Assembly (NCBI GenBank): GCA_037576215.1
Contig: JBANDB010000007.1
Coordinates: forward strand, 1,891,001-1,955,000
Length of the DNA: 64,000 nucleotides
DNA from: Armillaria gallica
Taxonomy: Eukaryota > Basidiomycota > Agaricomycetes > Agaricales > Physalacriaceae
Direction of reading: 5' to 3'
Below, piece by piece: positions 46,987 to 59,672 of the stretch; the stretch's first letter is position 1, and each line of letters opens with the position of its first letter. The position numbers and the translations under genes were made by a program. A model generated the notes under the pieces. The model ran no database searches. It had not been told where the DNA came from and saw nothing but the letters and a program-made list of their open reading frames with translations.

Positions 46987-47917
46987 TCAAATTGTGCGCT
47001 GAAGAAGTCAGATATATCGAAATCAATCAAAGACGTGAAAGTAAACACCTTGATTGAGCCCCATTGTCCAGTTAGCTGTTCAAGTCTTTCGTATAGATTG
47101 ACCCTGCAGGTTTCGCACGACGTCTGGTCCTTCAATGGTCTTAGCAGAGCAACTATGTAATGTGAGGATATATCTGAAGTGGTAGGTTTAGAACATCAGA
47201 ATCTAATTCGGATTTCAAAGACGTACCGGGACTCGCTTCCGAAACAATCTGTGCGACATTAAGGAACCAATCTAGAGCAAATTGTTCCTGTGAGTAAGCA
47301 CTACACGTCAAGGTTGGGTGGTGTCGCCTCGGGGGAGTGATAAGCACTCGCTTCAAAGCCTCTTTACGACCGAGGTGAAGCGTGAATAGGCGCCTCAGAT
47401 AGGGCGCACCAATACGCCTGTCCATGTCTTCTGTCAGGCTAGAGAGTGTGACAGAGAGGAGACGCGCCGATGCGAAGACAGCAAGATCATACAAGTCAAA
47501 GTGCGCAGCGAGTGCGTAGAGATGCAGCGCATTATCAGATGCATGAGAAGAAAGGATGTCGAACATTGGCGTGGATGACTGGACATGGACATTCACAGCC
47601 ATGCCATAGTGTTCCATCCTCTCGACCGCTGTTTGGAGGACTTCGAATGATGGCTGATAGGGTATGCACGATATGGAGTAGATAACATGAAGTAGGATGT
47701 TCAAGACCTCGGAATGCTCGTCAACTTGGACAATGCTAGTATCACCGTCAACCTGCCTATCGGGTTGAAGTAAAAATCCAAAGTCGTTGTCTGATGCACC
47801 GAGAACCGTCTGAGAATGGACATGGAAAGTAACAGAGTCGAAGGAAACCAATACAACGTCCGTGCTCTCCTGCTGAGGGAACGCCGTAGATGTACGCTGA
47901 GGCGTAGATTCATCCAT
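46987..47917 (-). CDS. BTB/POZ-domain protein
   Basis: Exons 47917-47227, 47173-47049 and 46998-46987 join in phase (275 aa). The start MDESTPQRTSTAFPQQ leads into DVVLVSFDSVTFHVHSQTVLG, a BTB/POZ opening strand and helix in the form common in basidiomycetes. VLNILLHVIYSISCIPYQPS and LHLYALAAHFDLYDLAVFAS follow. The C-terminus (SCETCRVNLYERLEQLTGQW...KRTI) with its C-x2-C pair is a conserved tail I associate with this fungal family. BTB proteins act in protein-protein contacts, often in Cullin-3 ubiquitin ligases or transcription; the role here is not known. The short final exon encodes only RTI. Confidence 0.8.
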
Positions 47918-47959
47918 GGCCCTCGGGACCGCCTTGAGAGCATTTTAAGCTAGTAGTCA

Positions 47960-48870
47960 TCACAGCACTGTGTCTCTCACCATGGTCGAGACCGGGCCTT
48001 GTAAAAAGTTGGATGACGGTCCTGATAGGCTATCCTGAAGGTTGCTCGACGGCAGCTCGGAAAGCTATAGAAGGTTAATATCTGGTTTTGAACCGAAGTT
48101 GTAAATGGCGCATACCTCGAGGTCATGAGTTGCTAACTCAGCAGGGTAGGTCAACATTGACTCCCATGGCGAGTTAGATGGCGCAAAATCGTTGATAAGC
48201 ATACTTTCGTGGTTTCTTCACAGAATGAGTGGAAGAAGAAGGCCACTGTACTATGCTAGACGTACCAGCTTGCCAGATCGACTTTGTGTCCTTTATTAGC
48301 CATGTTATTATATGGTAGCAGGGTATGCACAAAGTTGGTATTTCGGGCCCATAGTGCGGTAAATTTCGTCTCCGAGTCTGCTCCCGGGTGCAACGACAAG
48401 GTATCGAATGGGGCGGTGCCGGTATGAAAGATATAGATGCCGGGGAAGGCAGGCATGGCACGTTGACGACTGAACTTAACAAAAGTAGGTGCAGGGATCA
48501 GCAGACAAGACTCCGCATCACCTTTGGTAATGATTGCCACCTAACTCTTGGTTCGTAGAAGAAGACATAGACTCGAGGTGCTGGAAGATACGATCAAGAG
48601 CCAAGTAAAATTTGAGGAGTTCGTTTATTAAGTCTGTAGTCTTTGGGAACGTCAAAGACAACGCCAACGGATCATGTCCCAGATGCACACTATGCTCGCA
48701 GCGCCACGCCTTGGCGAGGTGATATTATCAAGCTTCTATAGTGCAGAGAGTTGTTCAGGGTTCCTCGCTACTCGCTCTGAAAATACCGATGGGAATGCAT
48801 ACTTGTATGCGCTCAGTTCTGGTAGTAAGGACTTGCATGCCTGCGTGATTTCTACTTGAGATCGTGTACG
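47960..48870 (-). pseudogene. Exons of an uncharacterised gene, probably decayed
   Basis: On the minus strand several blocks look coding: VEITQACKSLLPELSAYKYAFPSV (about 48860-48740, then TAG), INELLKFYLALDRIFQHLES, VAIITKGDAESCLLIPAPTF with GIYIFHTGTAPFDTLSLHPG (48540-48256), and LINDFAPSNSPWESMLTYPA. A final block LSELPSSNLQDSLSGPSSNF ends near 47969. Some junctions are spliced plausibly (gtatgcgcc...tatag), others need a frame change. It lies just upstream of the BTB gene on the same strand and could have been part of it. No family recognised. Confidence 0.35.
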
Positions 48871-49496
48871 ATCTCGGAACGTCTCGTAAGGATGTGCTTC
48901 TCGTCATGATAGCAGTCGGGCGTAATAGCAACACTCATATATTTGGAGCCGAATTATCACGATCACCGGTATTGAAACTCAGTACCCAGTAAAAGTAACT
49001 GGACGAAGCTCACATCAAAACGTTGACCGTAGCGAAACGAAGATGAATGGTGAGTTGGTGACCCTAGTGGATAGCGGTGGGAAACAGCCAATGTTTTTGA
49101 CTATAAAGAGACCGTGGTGAGAGAGAGTCTTGCCTTCACGCTGGGAGAATGAAGGCTGGGCGACGGTATGCACAGACTCGTGAATTCGGGGTACCCAGGT
49201 TGCGTTATGTGTACAGGAGATAAATTCTTGAGCAGGGGAGAGGCTGGTCAGACAGTCGTTCAACGGATACATGTACAGAGTCTGGATCTAATCTGGTCCG
49301 ATTCTGAGCGCTCCTTGAAAACTGTGATGGCCGTCCTGCGGTATTGCGGCACACTCAAGCGGCAGAAATCGGCTGGGTCTCCCTTCCCTTACTCTACGTG
49401 CTTTGAATTCCGAGTCCTGTGTATACAGGCTCGGTCTTATGCGGTTTTTGGGGGAGGTCCTCGGTGGCGGTGCATTTTGGTTAAGTGATCTGATGA
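48871..49496. other. No supported gene
   Basis: An 85-codon minus-strand frame at 49015-49272 has no domain. Nothing else was seen. Confidence 0.4.
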
Positions 49497-49504
49497 TTCT
49501 GATC

Positions 49505-50301
49505 AGGCCCCGGGAAGCTCCCGCCAAGGTTTGTCCGGCAAAAACCATGATTTTGGGTCTCAAATATGCAAACATTTGGCTCTAAAATATGCTAACCCGG
49601 ACAATGCTCAAGTCGGCCCGGACGTGCCGGAAAATTGTCGGAGAAAGTGCAAATGCCATTTTTAGCAATATAATGCGTTATAATGCCGACTCTTTTATCG
49701 TAACGCCATTTAATCCAATTTTGGTACCTTATAACAGCTTTTAATGCCTCATAAGGTTAAAAATGCAACACGTGATATTATAATGCCCATCTATTAAATT
49801 CTGTACCACAAGGTCTATCAAGAAAGTCTTTACAGGAGGGGAGAGAGCATATTCAGAAGTTAATTCTGGCGAAAATCTGGAGCCCTCAGACCATGGTAAA
49901 CACTTTATAATCCATCACAAGGGTATTTAAGAAAAGAGTGACATAATAATGTCAAAAAAGGCAAATGCAGAATCTCCGACATTTTAAGCTGCTGTCGACC
50001 AAATTCCGGCCAATTTTCTTCTTAAAGGGTCTTTCTACAAAGTGTTTGGGGCATTTTACCCTCGTAAGTGCATTGTCAATAAGTCATCACTTGAAGTTCT
50101 GTTGCTTTTTCAATTACCGAGATGCCACCAGGAACTATCGCCCTCAGAGGTCCTAAAGGGCCTAAAATATGCTAACTGCGGACAAGGGTTGCAAATTTTG
50201 GGTCTAAAATATGCTATCTACAGACAAAGATCATTTCGCTCTTTTTGGACCTCAAATATGCTAATTTCCGGACAAACCTTGGCGGGAGCTTCCCGGGGCC
50301 T
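49505..50301. mobile_element. 797-bp non-autonomous DNA element, 34-bp perfect TIRs
   Basis: The left end AGGCCCCGGGAAGCTCCC... (49505-49538) is an exact inverted copy of 50268-50301 over 34 bp. The flanks carry the 8-bp duplication TTCTGATC (49497-49504 and 50302-50309). No coding sequence is present. Inside are four to six copies of a word reading tctcaaatatgctaa or cctaaaatatgctaa, and ggacaa-rich words near both ends. The terminal AGG, the 8-bp duplication and the subterminal TTTGTCCGG link it to the same broad class as the 18.2-kb KDZ element (KDZ or hAT). Perfect TIRs suggest a fairly recent insertion. Confidence 0.9.
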
Positions 50302-50309
50302 TTCTGATC

Positions 50310-50960
50310 CTATTGTGTCTTCATTGTCGTTCTCTGAAGATATACCAAGCGCAACTATATCTGACTTTGGAGGCACTGCAGTAGTCTGTCAGTAGTTTCA
50401 AAGTGTTGCACCTTAAGACCTACCCCATATCTTAAATGGACACGCCCCCAGAGTCCATCATATAGGAACGGGAAGTTAACTATAGAGGTAAACGCAAAAG
50501 GATGATGGGGGTTGAACGTTGAACGTTGAGATCTCGGATTGGCTGCACAAATTCTTGACAGCTGAAATCGTTCACCAGTGATTGCTCCATAGAACCGTAC
50601 AATCACAAGATCTCAGCAAACAACGGGGAGTGCTTTATCTGCTGACTGAAGAAAACACACGGACTGACCAAGGATTTGCTCTCGCCTCCATATTTATTTT
50701 CCTTAAGGGAGCGATTGGAGTCAAGATTCAAAGCCATTTGTTGGTGGCAGCGAGAATATTGAGTTATTCGTTCACGGTCGCCGAATCTCAATACTTCCCT
50801 TCAACGCCCTTGCCAGCTCGAGGTGTGAGCAACCAGTGAAGCTCGAACACAATATGTTATCCAAATGCATATCCTATATCTACTAGGTACACTGCATACA
50901 AGGACACAACGCCACTGCCGACCTCTCATGTTCTACCAAGGGAGGCCGTAATATAAATGG
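50310..50960. other. No supported gene
   Basis: Short frames only; it forms the 3' flank of the DUF2235 gene. Confidence 0.4.
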
Positions 50961-50962
50961 TC

Positions 50963-53900
50963 TCAGTCTTTCGCATAGAGGGCTTCCCAATGGCGCTCTC
51001 TTAACGAAAAGATCATATATACAGATACTAGGTCAGCATCCGGAAAGAAAATGTAGCGTAAATACATACGATCATCCACCAAATCTTCCAAAGTCTTCTT
51101 GAGTAACCTCTCATAGTCTGGCCATAAACGTGGCCATTGACAAGATTCGGGCTGCTCTTGGAGAGCTTTGTATAAGTCCAACAGGTGATTCACTAGGCCC
51201 TTTTTGTATGTTTCGATGCGGACCCGACCTAAAACCATGGCCATATATCGTTACAGAGGAAATAGCAGTGCGTTCCACTTACTATATTTCATAAGCTCCC
51301 ACCAGCATTGAATGCCAGAGATCTGTGCATGGACGCCATGACCGTAGCGCATATTTGCGGTCTTGAGATTAATATTTTTGCTTATCACCGATAAGACAGT
51401 AGGATCCAGCAGCCGATCCTTGAATTCATCTGTAAAGGAAGCAGTGTTAGGATGACTGGTCAAAGGATCACAGCGCACCATAATAGCAAAACACCCTCAA
51501 AGCTTTCCGAATGGTGGCAAGAGCCTCTTTGTCCTCAGGCTGTTTGCCAAACTTTACAATGCGATCCAACAGAGCTGATAGGCGACTGCGCATCAACTTG
51601 TGTACTTCATCGGAGTCTTGCGCGGAAACCAGGTCGGGACCACCCTTAGACGTCAAGTGGTATGGACTTTGCGCATGGGAAACATTGTAGAGAAAGATAA
51701 TTGTGTTCTCTCCAGTATCTTTCTTCAGACACTTCAAAGCCCACAAGATCGTTTGCAGGACCGATTTCTCGAGTATGAGCGAGCGTGTTCTATCTGCGAG
51801 ATATACAACATTCAGGATTGCCGTCGGGCAAGTGCAAGAGGTCATACTATCATTGCACAATGCTTTAAAAATGACCTGTGTCCTTCCCAGAGCAGCGTCA
51901 TCCGAATCTCGACCGATTGTCACCAGCCGCTCGACCGACTTTTTCTTTGTTTCCGATGAAAGAGTATCTGACAAGCATGAATTAATCCAGAGATATCGAA
52001 GATGATTGAAAGCTCACAACTTGAAAGTAATTCACATAATAGGATGCTCCCTTCTCTTTCCGGGAGCCATCTGTCTACACACAGAACTTTTGAGAACGCC
52101 TGGATGGCCTCGAGTTGTTCTAGCTCCTGAGCTGTGGTATGACATCAACGCAGGGGGAAAAAGCAACATTGTAACACACTTACCTCGCTTAGCTATGATC
52201 AGAAAGGCGTCTATCGTGGATTTGATGTCACAAGAGCAGCAGTGATCTTTCTTGCCAAAAAGTTGCAACATCAGTGTTACGATGTAGTGTTCATGTAGGA
52301 TGTATTTCTGGAGTTCGGAATCTGCAAAGAATAAGAAAAGCACTAGTAACATAATGAAATTTACCGCCCTCACTAACTTTGCTGAGGCACAGTACGGCGG
52401 CTCCCTTTGATTTGCCATGTCCTTTTGCGATCATGTGCTTCAATCTTGACACCATTGAGTACTTGTTAAATGATGCATCTGCGCCCATCATTCTCCTTTA
52501 ACGGAATGATATTTATGGGAATAGCTTACCATGAATGTCGTCGGCCACACTACGAAGTACCACGGCTGCATAGAACTCCGTCCAGCTTTTGCCCAGGAGA
52601 TAGATGATCGTTGTGACAAAGTCGGATAAATCTGCGCAAAACAATGTAAGAGTTCTGATGATAAGAGAGGGACACATTACTTAGCGAAGTGTCACCGCCA
52701 TCCTGCTGCCTGTCCCTAATGTTCTCGATCCAAGCTTCTCGTATGCGGTCTAAGATTATTGGATCAATATGGAGAAACACCACCGATAAAAAGTGCATGC
52801 CATCCTGCACCAAATGAGCTAGACAAGAAATAGCGACAACTTGTTCGTCCGGAATATCTGAATGGAGCACTTCATAGAGAACCCACACCCAAGAGATGGG
52901 CTGTGCCAGCAACATTGCTCGAGCAGCATGAGATACATCCTCTGTATTCTTGATTGGCAGGACCAGCTGTGAGAGACACTGAAGACTCGCAATATTTATC
53001 TCAAGTGTATTTCCATACAGCATCGTCTTGAGCTTTTCCCCGGTATCACTTGCCAAAACCCATGAAATGTACTCTGAATGACATTAAACATTCAACTTCT
53101 CAATCAATATGGTAGCACATTACACATGATGCTTTGCAAGCTGGAAGAGGCAGGACGCGCTTGCGGCTTTGACATTGTTGTTGTTGTCCGATAACATGTT
53201 TACAAGATCGTCTATGATCTCAGAGATCCGATGAGCGCCACGATCTTTGTTAAGTGAGAACAACGACTTGAGATAGACCAGAGGGTGACTCACAAGATAG
53301 CGCCATGAATGACAAACGCTTCAACAGGGGCACTTTAACGTCGCTATGGATATCTCGCAAGTTCTTCGGCTCCCGTATCGCGTCTTGTGCATAGTAATCA
53401 TCATATATATCCATGTCCAGTATATCTTGCCATTCGTCGGCATCGGCCCAGGAAAGGTTCTCTACACTTCCTTTTCCAATGAGATCCTCCCATTTTGCCA
53501 CTGTGTTACCTGAAAACGAAGCCGAAGGTCGATATGACGAGTCCATAAATGTCACGGAGGCATGAACACGTTGCTCGGGGACAATAGTGCGCCCATGACC
53601 ACGATTGAGTTTCCTGGGTGTTCGAATCAGCGTATTCGAACAGGTTGGATTGAATAAGGAAAGTGCCTTATAGTACTGGTCTCATCCGCGTACGAGAGTC
53701 GCGTAATAGGCACGTATTCAAATAAGTACCACCATATTTTTAGAGACTTTGTCGGTATGTCTCTTTGAAGGCTCCCCCACCTCCATTCACCTCTGGTGCT
53801 TTGTGGTGTAAACTTGAGGCCAGCTGCACTAGCTTCATTCACCATCCACGACAAGGGAACGCGAGAAAGGCCGCATGTCTGATCTAAACGATTGCCTCTA

Positions 53901-55512
53901 TTACCCGGAGAGAATTCAGAACTTGGATCAATGTCGCTAGTAGGCACATCTTCAATGTACATGTCTGAATGACTCCCCGCGAACCACACCTCTGCAACAT
54001 CGGTGGTGTCTGAAGATTCAGAATGTGTTCCAAATTGGGGCATCGACCCTTTGTAGAAGTATTCAGGAAGAAATTTGACATGACGTTCATCTAGTGCCAG
54101 TCCGTGACGAAAGAAGCAAGTGTGATTGGCAGCACTTGTTAGTGACAATGGCTGTTCTCGTGTGATCCCAACAGACGAGACAGTGTCCCTAAGCGAAGGA
54201 ATGTCACTGTAAAACTAGAAGGAAAGACAACATGACAGCAATACACACCATGCACCCACAAAATGGACTTTGACAGAAGGTCTTGAGAACGTGCTCTTGA
54301 AATTATAGGCCAAAGCCTCAGCTTCCGCCTCGTCTTTTATTTCTGAATGAGATGTGAGCCTAATTGGCGACCATGGGACCTGAGGTGTATCTTACTCTTG
54401 CCTTTGTGTCTATTGGCATACAACTCATAGCCACTAACGAAGCATATACGTAAGACACGTCAGCTGTATTGCGAGAGGTCCCTTACAAAGGTTTCAAGCG
54501 CTTGTTTCCGGGGAAAACAAGGCCGAGCTATTGATAGTCTATCAGTATTATAGATGCGATCCCAATGCCAAGAAACAAACCTTTTTAATCATTCCTGACA
54601 GGGTTCGAATTTGGAAAGCTCCACGGGAAAACCCTACGTGTGCTTTAGCTTGGCCAGCTACCAATGTATCGAAGAGCAAACCAAAGAGATATATTCTATC
54701 CCCAGGCAGGTAGTGATCTGCAAGCCACTCGTACGCGGCTTCAACATTGCGCTTGAAATGCCTGACATACCTCACTGTCATCAGTACAACGTTGTAGCTT
54801 TCAGAGGAGATGTCACCATGCAATGGCCTCGTCAATTAGATTGCCGAGAACATGTAACCAGTAAACCGGTGAAGACCTTACGGGAGGTCTAAGTCTCGAT
54901 GCCGCTGCTGTAGAAAGTGAACTATGGGACATCTTGATCTCCTTTCAGTACTCGGCTGTGCAGCTCCACGACATTGGCGTTCTGTTAACAAGAGGCCATT
55001 AGCCACGATAAGCAAAAGCGAATCGTAGAGTGCGACAAACCCGACTCCCAAATTGGTTCGAGGTCCCATCAAGGCAAACGACTAAGTTCCGGGAGGGCGA
55101 TGAACCACAGTCTTTATCGCATTCAACCTGGCAATTCGTACCGCAACCTTGACTACAGGTATGTCGAAGTCAGACGCAATGATGTTTGCACGGACAGGAA
55201 CAGTTGCAGTCGGGATCGCATTTGCATCCGCATTTACAAGACTTGAGAGTACTCTGGGAACTGGCAGAGGCGGGGTCTGCGCTAGGCGGGGTCGTAGCGC
55301 CCGGTTGGGAGTTCAGAGTGGTGATCGAGGTGAGGCAGTTATTTCGGGATCCGCGTCAGTCAATACCCCGGAAGGTGTAGGGCCAGTACCTGCACCAGAT
55401 GAAGAACTCGCGACCTGTAGGGAGTCTATACCAGGTGGGGTTGATGTATTCATTTGGCTTCCCATAGTCAATTCTGGGGCTTCGCCCCCACAGGGTTGAA
55501 GAGAGGGGTTTG
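50963..55512 (-). pseudogene. DUF2235 (Tle1-like) hydrolase plus HEAT/ARM-like repeats, stops present
   Basis: A large multi-exon gene. The N-terminus (from MGSQMNTSTPPG or the ATG just upstream) is Pro/Ser-rich. A Cys-rich segment follows (CKCGCKCDPDCNCSCPC), then the DUF2235 domain: RNLVVCLDGTSNQFG, NANVVELHSRVL, YEWLADHYLPGDRIYLFG joined to FSRGAFQIRTLSGMIKK (nucleophile motif GFSRG), and later FRHGLALDERHVKFLPEY and VWFAGSHSD. The C-terminal half (53.5-50.96 kb) is helical repeats, such as IDDLVNMLSDNNNNVKAASA then CLFQLAKHHV. DUF2235 includes bacterial Tle1 phospholipases; the fungal role is unknown. TAG codons fall within the exon near 54926 and 54890, and the Cys-rich part needs a frame change near 55340, so it is probably broken. 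If those are sequence errors it would be a protein of more than 1000 aa. Confidence 0.65.
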
Positions 55513-55559
55513 ATTGGAGTTTCCGGTTCACAGGAATTGTCTCCGTTGTTTGAAATACA

Positions 55560-56555
55560 CCTCTAGCTTCTCAGCCAATTAGTGAGCCGTGCGAGATAAG
55601 AGTGCGGCGAATACGGAGATCAATGACCCCATGATAGGACAGGAAGAGGGAGATAACACCACACCCACGAGTATTCAACAAGGAGGTTATGAAGAAATCT
55701 GGGGGTTTCTCGCATACAGAACAAGTGTATGGCACGGGCACCAAAAATTCATTGGTGACCACGAATGAATTGCTTGCAGGGTGCTGAAGTATATAACGGG
55801 AAGGATACTGAGAAAAAGAACCCGCCAACGATAAGGAACTGTGCAGCTCTTTCTCTTTTCTGCCTTCCATGGTCTGGAAGTGTGTCTAGCGCTCGTACTG
55901 AATATTATCTGCAAATAGAGTGGTAAAATGGAAGTACCTCGGCCAGTTCTATTGAATGGTGCTCTGCAACCGTTCGCCGTGTCGTAGATAGACGAGCATA
56001 GCCTCGACCTTCATGCATGTATGCATTTTGTAGGACCGCTGGCGCAGCCTCACATCTTGGTATCAAGAGGTCAGTGGGGCCGTCAGAGAAGCTTGGTACG
56101 TAGAAAGAGGCAGCAAGCGGCACTCATAGAATCGCACTTTCCAGGATGGAGAGGCTTCCTGTGGGTTCATGTGATGATGGTTTGAAAGTAGTTGAAAGTC
56201 GAGCTTCGCTCGGTGTTTGCTGGGTACCATATTCCTCGTTGAAGCACTTCGTACAAGCTGATAATACTGAAATTGTATGTACGTTCATTGCCGTCTGGGA
56301 GGATAAGGTAGGTTCCCAAAGCGGTGGGGACAATGCTGCATGACATCAAAGACTTGCAGGTTTGGAAGAAAGCACACGTTACTTCGGCTAAACATCAACA
56401 CACCAATCATCTTTCGTTCCAGAGCAGAGGCACTCATGTCTTGATTGTACAATTCTGGTTAACCCTCTCATACACCAGGATCCGAAAGGGTCATCAAGTA
56501 GAGAGATAACGTCGCTATCCCGTCACCTGTCCAATTCAAATCATTAGAAGAACGA
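55560..56555. other. No firm gene
   Basis: Minus-strand frames at 55571-55870 (MEGRKEKELHSSLSLAGSFS, with a CSVCEKP pair), 55905-56123 and 56124-56349 could be exons of one gene, but I could not join them. No domain is recognised. Confidence 0.3.
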
Positions 56556-56559
56556 TATT

Positions 56560-56900
56560 GGTGACGAATACAACACACCGTTGGCGGTGCATGCTATTAT
56601 CACTGAACCGCACTTGTCAGCATCACGAGCACGGCGCCAACAAAGAGCAAGACCTGCATAATCCATGCCGGACCAGATTCTTCACATACCCGTCGATGCC
56701 CAATGTCGAGGATGGTCTCCCCTTCTATTATGGGTTCTTTAAGGACCGCTTGTTGGGTGTTGATGAGCATTGGCACTAAAAGCTGTACCGGGTGGAGGGT
56801 GGAAGCGGTCAGATTCGTGCTTTAGATGAAGGCAGCGACGGACTCAGGACGGCATTGGTTGAGTATCGTTTGTCGCCGACTCGCCGCCAGTCTAAGATGA
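56560..56900 (+). repeat. Repeat family A, partial relic
   Basis: It is similar to 9440-9750. Shared are acacacc...ttgcc, tgaggacggtctccc, gaccgct(c/t)gttggg(g)tg.tgatgag and agattcgtgctt..atgaaggcag.gacggactc.gga..gcattggttg.g.atcg. Confidence 0.5.
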
Positions 56901-57269
56901 CGTTCAAATAAACTTCAGATGCAAGTATCGAAGACATACCTGGAAACCGAGCGTGTTCTTGTTCATTTTTCCCGGCTCGTCATTTTTATCTGCAAGCAGC
57001 CCAAGATCTGGTATCGAGAGAGACTGAGTGAATTCACGGCTGCATGTGTAGTAGAGGAAATGTTGGCTGCCGGCGGCAGATGATGGTCGGAGCAAAGCCG
57101 GTCAGGCAAACGCTGAGCTTAGCTGCCTCTCAGGACCGTCTCGCGGAATCTAAACTGTTTCCATTGGCCTTGCTACGCTCTCGCTACCAGGATATTACAC
57201 ACATATGCAATACCACGACATGACTTTCTCTAATAGGGCTAAAGGAATGACGGAATGTTTGAGATAGGA

Positions 57270-58090
57270 TCCTCGTTTCATAGGTATGTATTGTCTTTCG
57301 TTAATCTCTGTTGCATGCTTGATATTGCAATTCTAGTCCACGTTTTAGTAATGGATGAAAGGGTTTTCCGATAACAGCCATCACGGAACCATTACACGAA
57401 TATTCTTTCTACCATGCCCCTCAAAGAAAGCCAAATCTGCCGGAGTCAGTCAATGCTCCGCCATATCGTGTATCGTTCTCCAGAGACTCTTTTTTCCTCA
57501 AGATAATGGAAGACAGGTACGCTTTGACTACCCTTCGCGTGCGTTGAGCTAATGGGACTTTAGTTCGAATAGTGACTTCAACTACGCCTCGGTTCAAGTA
57601 GAAAATACCGAACGTTCAAAACGTTCAACCACGACTTGACATCTGCTCTGCTTCGCCTTTCAATCTGGAAGTGTATGTGGAGGCTCTGGCTTAATGCACT
57701 CCGAGCGGATGACTGTTTTCCTCCTATCATCCTCGTCTATCACTTTTTGATGATCTGCTAGGGGGTAAAAACAAGATCCCGCTCATCTTTCCTGTCGAAA
57801 ACGTGGATCAGGCGATCGCTACAGCACGTAGCGAGGCCTTCGAAGTTCGAACAACCGGAACGTCATGCTGACTCTCTCAGTTGGGAGCACGCTCGTCCGA
57901 GGAACCCTCTGCTGAAAAGGGAGCTCGCAGGGAAAGACATGGATGTCGATGCACTAGTCCGTCAAGCGAGATACTCCCCCGACAGTATCGCGACCCTCCC
58001 GGGGCCTTGCACGGATGCGTTTGAGGAGATGATGTGCACCGTGTTTTGGTTCACAGATATGGCTGCAGATATGTGATGTTGGCACTATTG
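57270..58090 (+). pseudogene. Decayed unknown gene, relic 2
   Basis: The counterpart of 12290-13540, in the same orientation. A block reads YHPRLSLFDDLLGGKNKIPL then IFPVENVDQAIATARSEAFE, slightly better preserved than in relic 1, before a stop. A later block (ELAGKDMDVDALVRQARYSP, DAFEEMMCTVFWFT) also looks coding. No family recognised. Confidence 0.5.
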
Positions 58091-58767
58091 ATACGGCGGA
58101 ATCTAACGGCGCGGAATAGGCAAGTTCATGCTAAGTACTCGCACTCCTACCTAGTAAATCTACAATTCGCCGAATACCCTCCTCCCCGACGTACGATGTT
58201 CAACATGCAGACCCAGTGCACATTAGACGGGTGTCTTAACTGGGGGAGGGAAAGTGTTGGCTTCATATAGCATTGAAGACAAACGACGTAGGTGAGAACT
58301 TTGCTGCTCAGGGGTACACAAGAACACGTCAATCTCACAATTTTCCAGCATCAAGTCTCTACTATCATTCGTCGTTCCCTCGGAATCTACGACGTCAGCT
58401 ATATATTCGATCTTCCTGCTACCCCTCTCCTTTGGGTGAGCCGGGATACCTCCAACACATAGGATTACACCAGATGCTTATGCGCCGAAGACCACTATGT
58501 GTCTGTGCAAGAGTACTACATAAAGACGGCGGTTCCATTTTTCCGTCGAGATTCTCGTCTTCATCGCACAGCTTCTGTGCTGTATAACAGCACCGCATGA
58601 CCGGCATAGTATTGATTATCGATAACATCTTTCTCGTACGTGGGGAGCCTGGCCTTGTACGTGATCAATCAGTCACAATATACCTCCCTGTGAATTGATA
58701 TCGAGCGCTTTCTCAGATTGTCCAAACGAGTATATCGGGAAGTAGAACCTTGTGCGCCTTTAGCGGT

Positions 58768-59129
58768 ATGAGCTATAGGAATATGAATACCAGTTCGCAA
58801 AGTGACTTCTGGATTGAACGAGCGACTATTTTTTTATATACAAAAGTCGAAACTGGCGAGCTAGTAAGGGGTTGTATAGACGGATATTTTTACTTGTACG
58901 AGTTTACCTCATCAGCTGATATTGCAAGGACTTTGGCGACAGAACCATTAGCACACCAGTATTTCAGGATATCTGGGGACTCAATCAAGGACAAGAGTCC
59001 GACACAGACGTTTGCGGGGCCTATGTTCATGAACCAAGGATACAGCGACCGCAGGTAAGTATAGTTGTCGATACATTCTGTGAAATTTCTCGCTGACATT
59101 TTCGTGTGTCTATCAGCAGCTTTCCGTAA
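58768..59129 (+). CDS. Small predicted protein, unknown
   Basis: Two exons: 58768-59054 (ATG, ends at gtaagt) and 59117-59129, giving 99 aa. It contains FWIERATIFLYTKVETGELV, CIDGYFYLYEFTSSADIART and YFRISGDSIKDK. The composition and the single GT-AG junction look genuine, but an antisense frame of similar length is also open. It lies upstream of HET copy 3, so it could be a leftover 5' part of that locus, although it shows no match to the N-terminal domain of the copy 2 fusion. No family recognised. Confidence 0.35.
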
Positions 59130-59461
59130 TTCTGGAGCTAGCAAGTGATATCGTCCAGTCTATTTCTTTTGGATTATGACAAGCTTACCTGAAAGTGTCG
59201 GCAGTGTTTGTGATCTGTATTGCGAATGGGCGTCCTGTGGCGTAATGACTCGTCACGTTAATGGACTAGTACAAATATTGCACTCTGAACTTTAAGGTTC
59301 AGGCTGGCTTCAATCTTGCCTAATTGTGATGCAGTGATACAACATCAGACTCGGCGCTGTCGTCCGCTTTCTTTCTTTCTCGTCACAAGGACAAGGCTCA
59401 ATCCTCTGCGTTCGATCCGAGCGCAACCACAGCTTACACGTCGACTTGCGGGATGGACACT

Positions 59462-59482
59462 GGTATGTGTGTGTGTGTGTTT
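59462..59482. repeat. (GT)n microsatellite
   Basis: Nine GT or TG units in a row within gtatgtgtgtgtgtgtgttt. Confidence 0.8.
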
Positions 59483-59672
59483 TGTTACTGTCAATGTATC
59501 ACGTCGCAGCTCCGACTTTGGCTAGGAAAATTCAAAAGTCAGAGTAGCGGCGATTGGTTCAAAAGGTATATGGATGTTATTATTCATGGAGGGAGTGACA
59601 ATGTAAGCATATGAAATTACCAGCAGAAGGGTAATAAAGCTGAACCGCTTGCAGTGGGAGCAAACATACCTC

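Noticed and set aside
48080..48160. tRNA-like or SINE-like box B (ggttcaaaacc on the minus strand)
   Set aside because: The stretch overlaps what reads as an exon and an intron of a minus-strand gene, and it lacks the conserved head shared by the SINE-like family.
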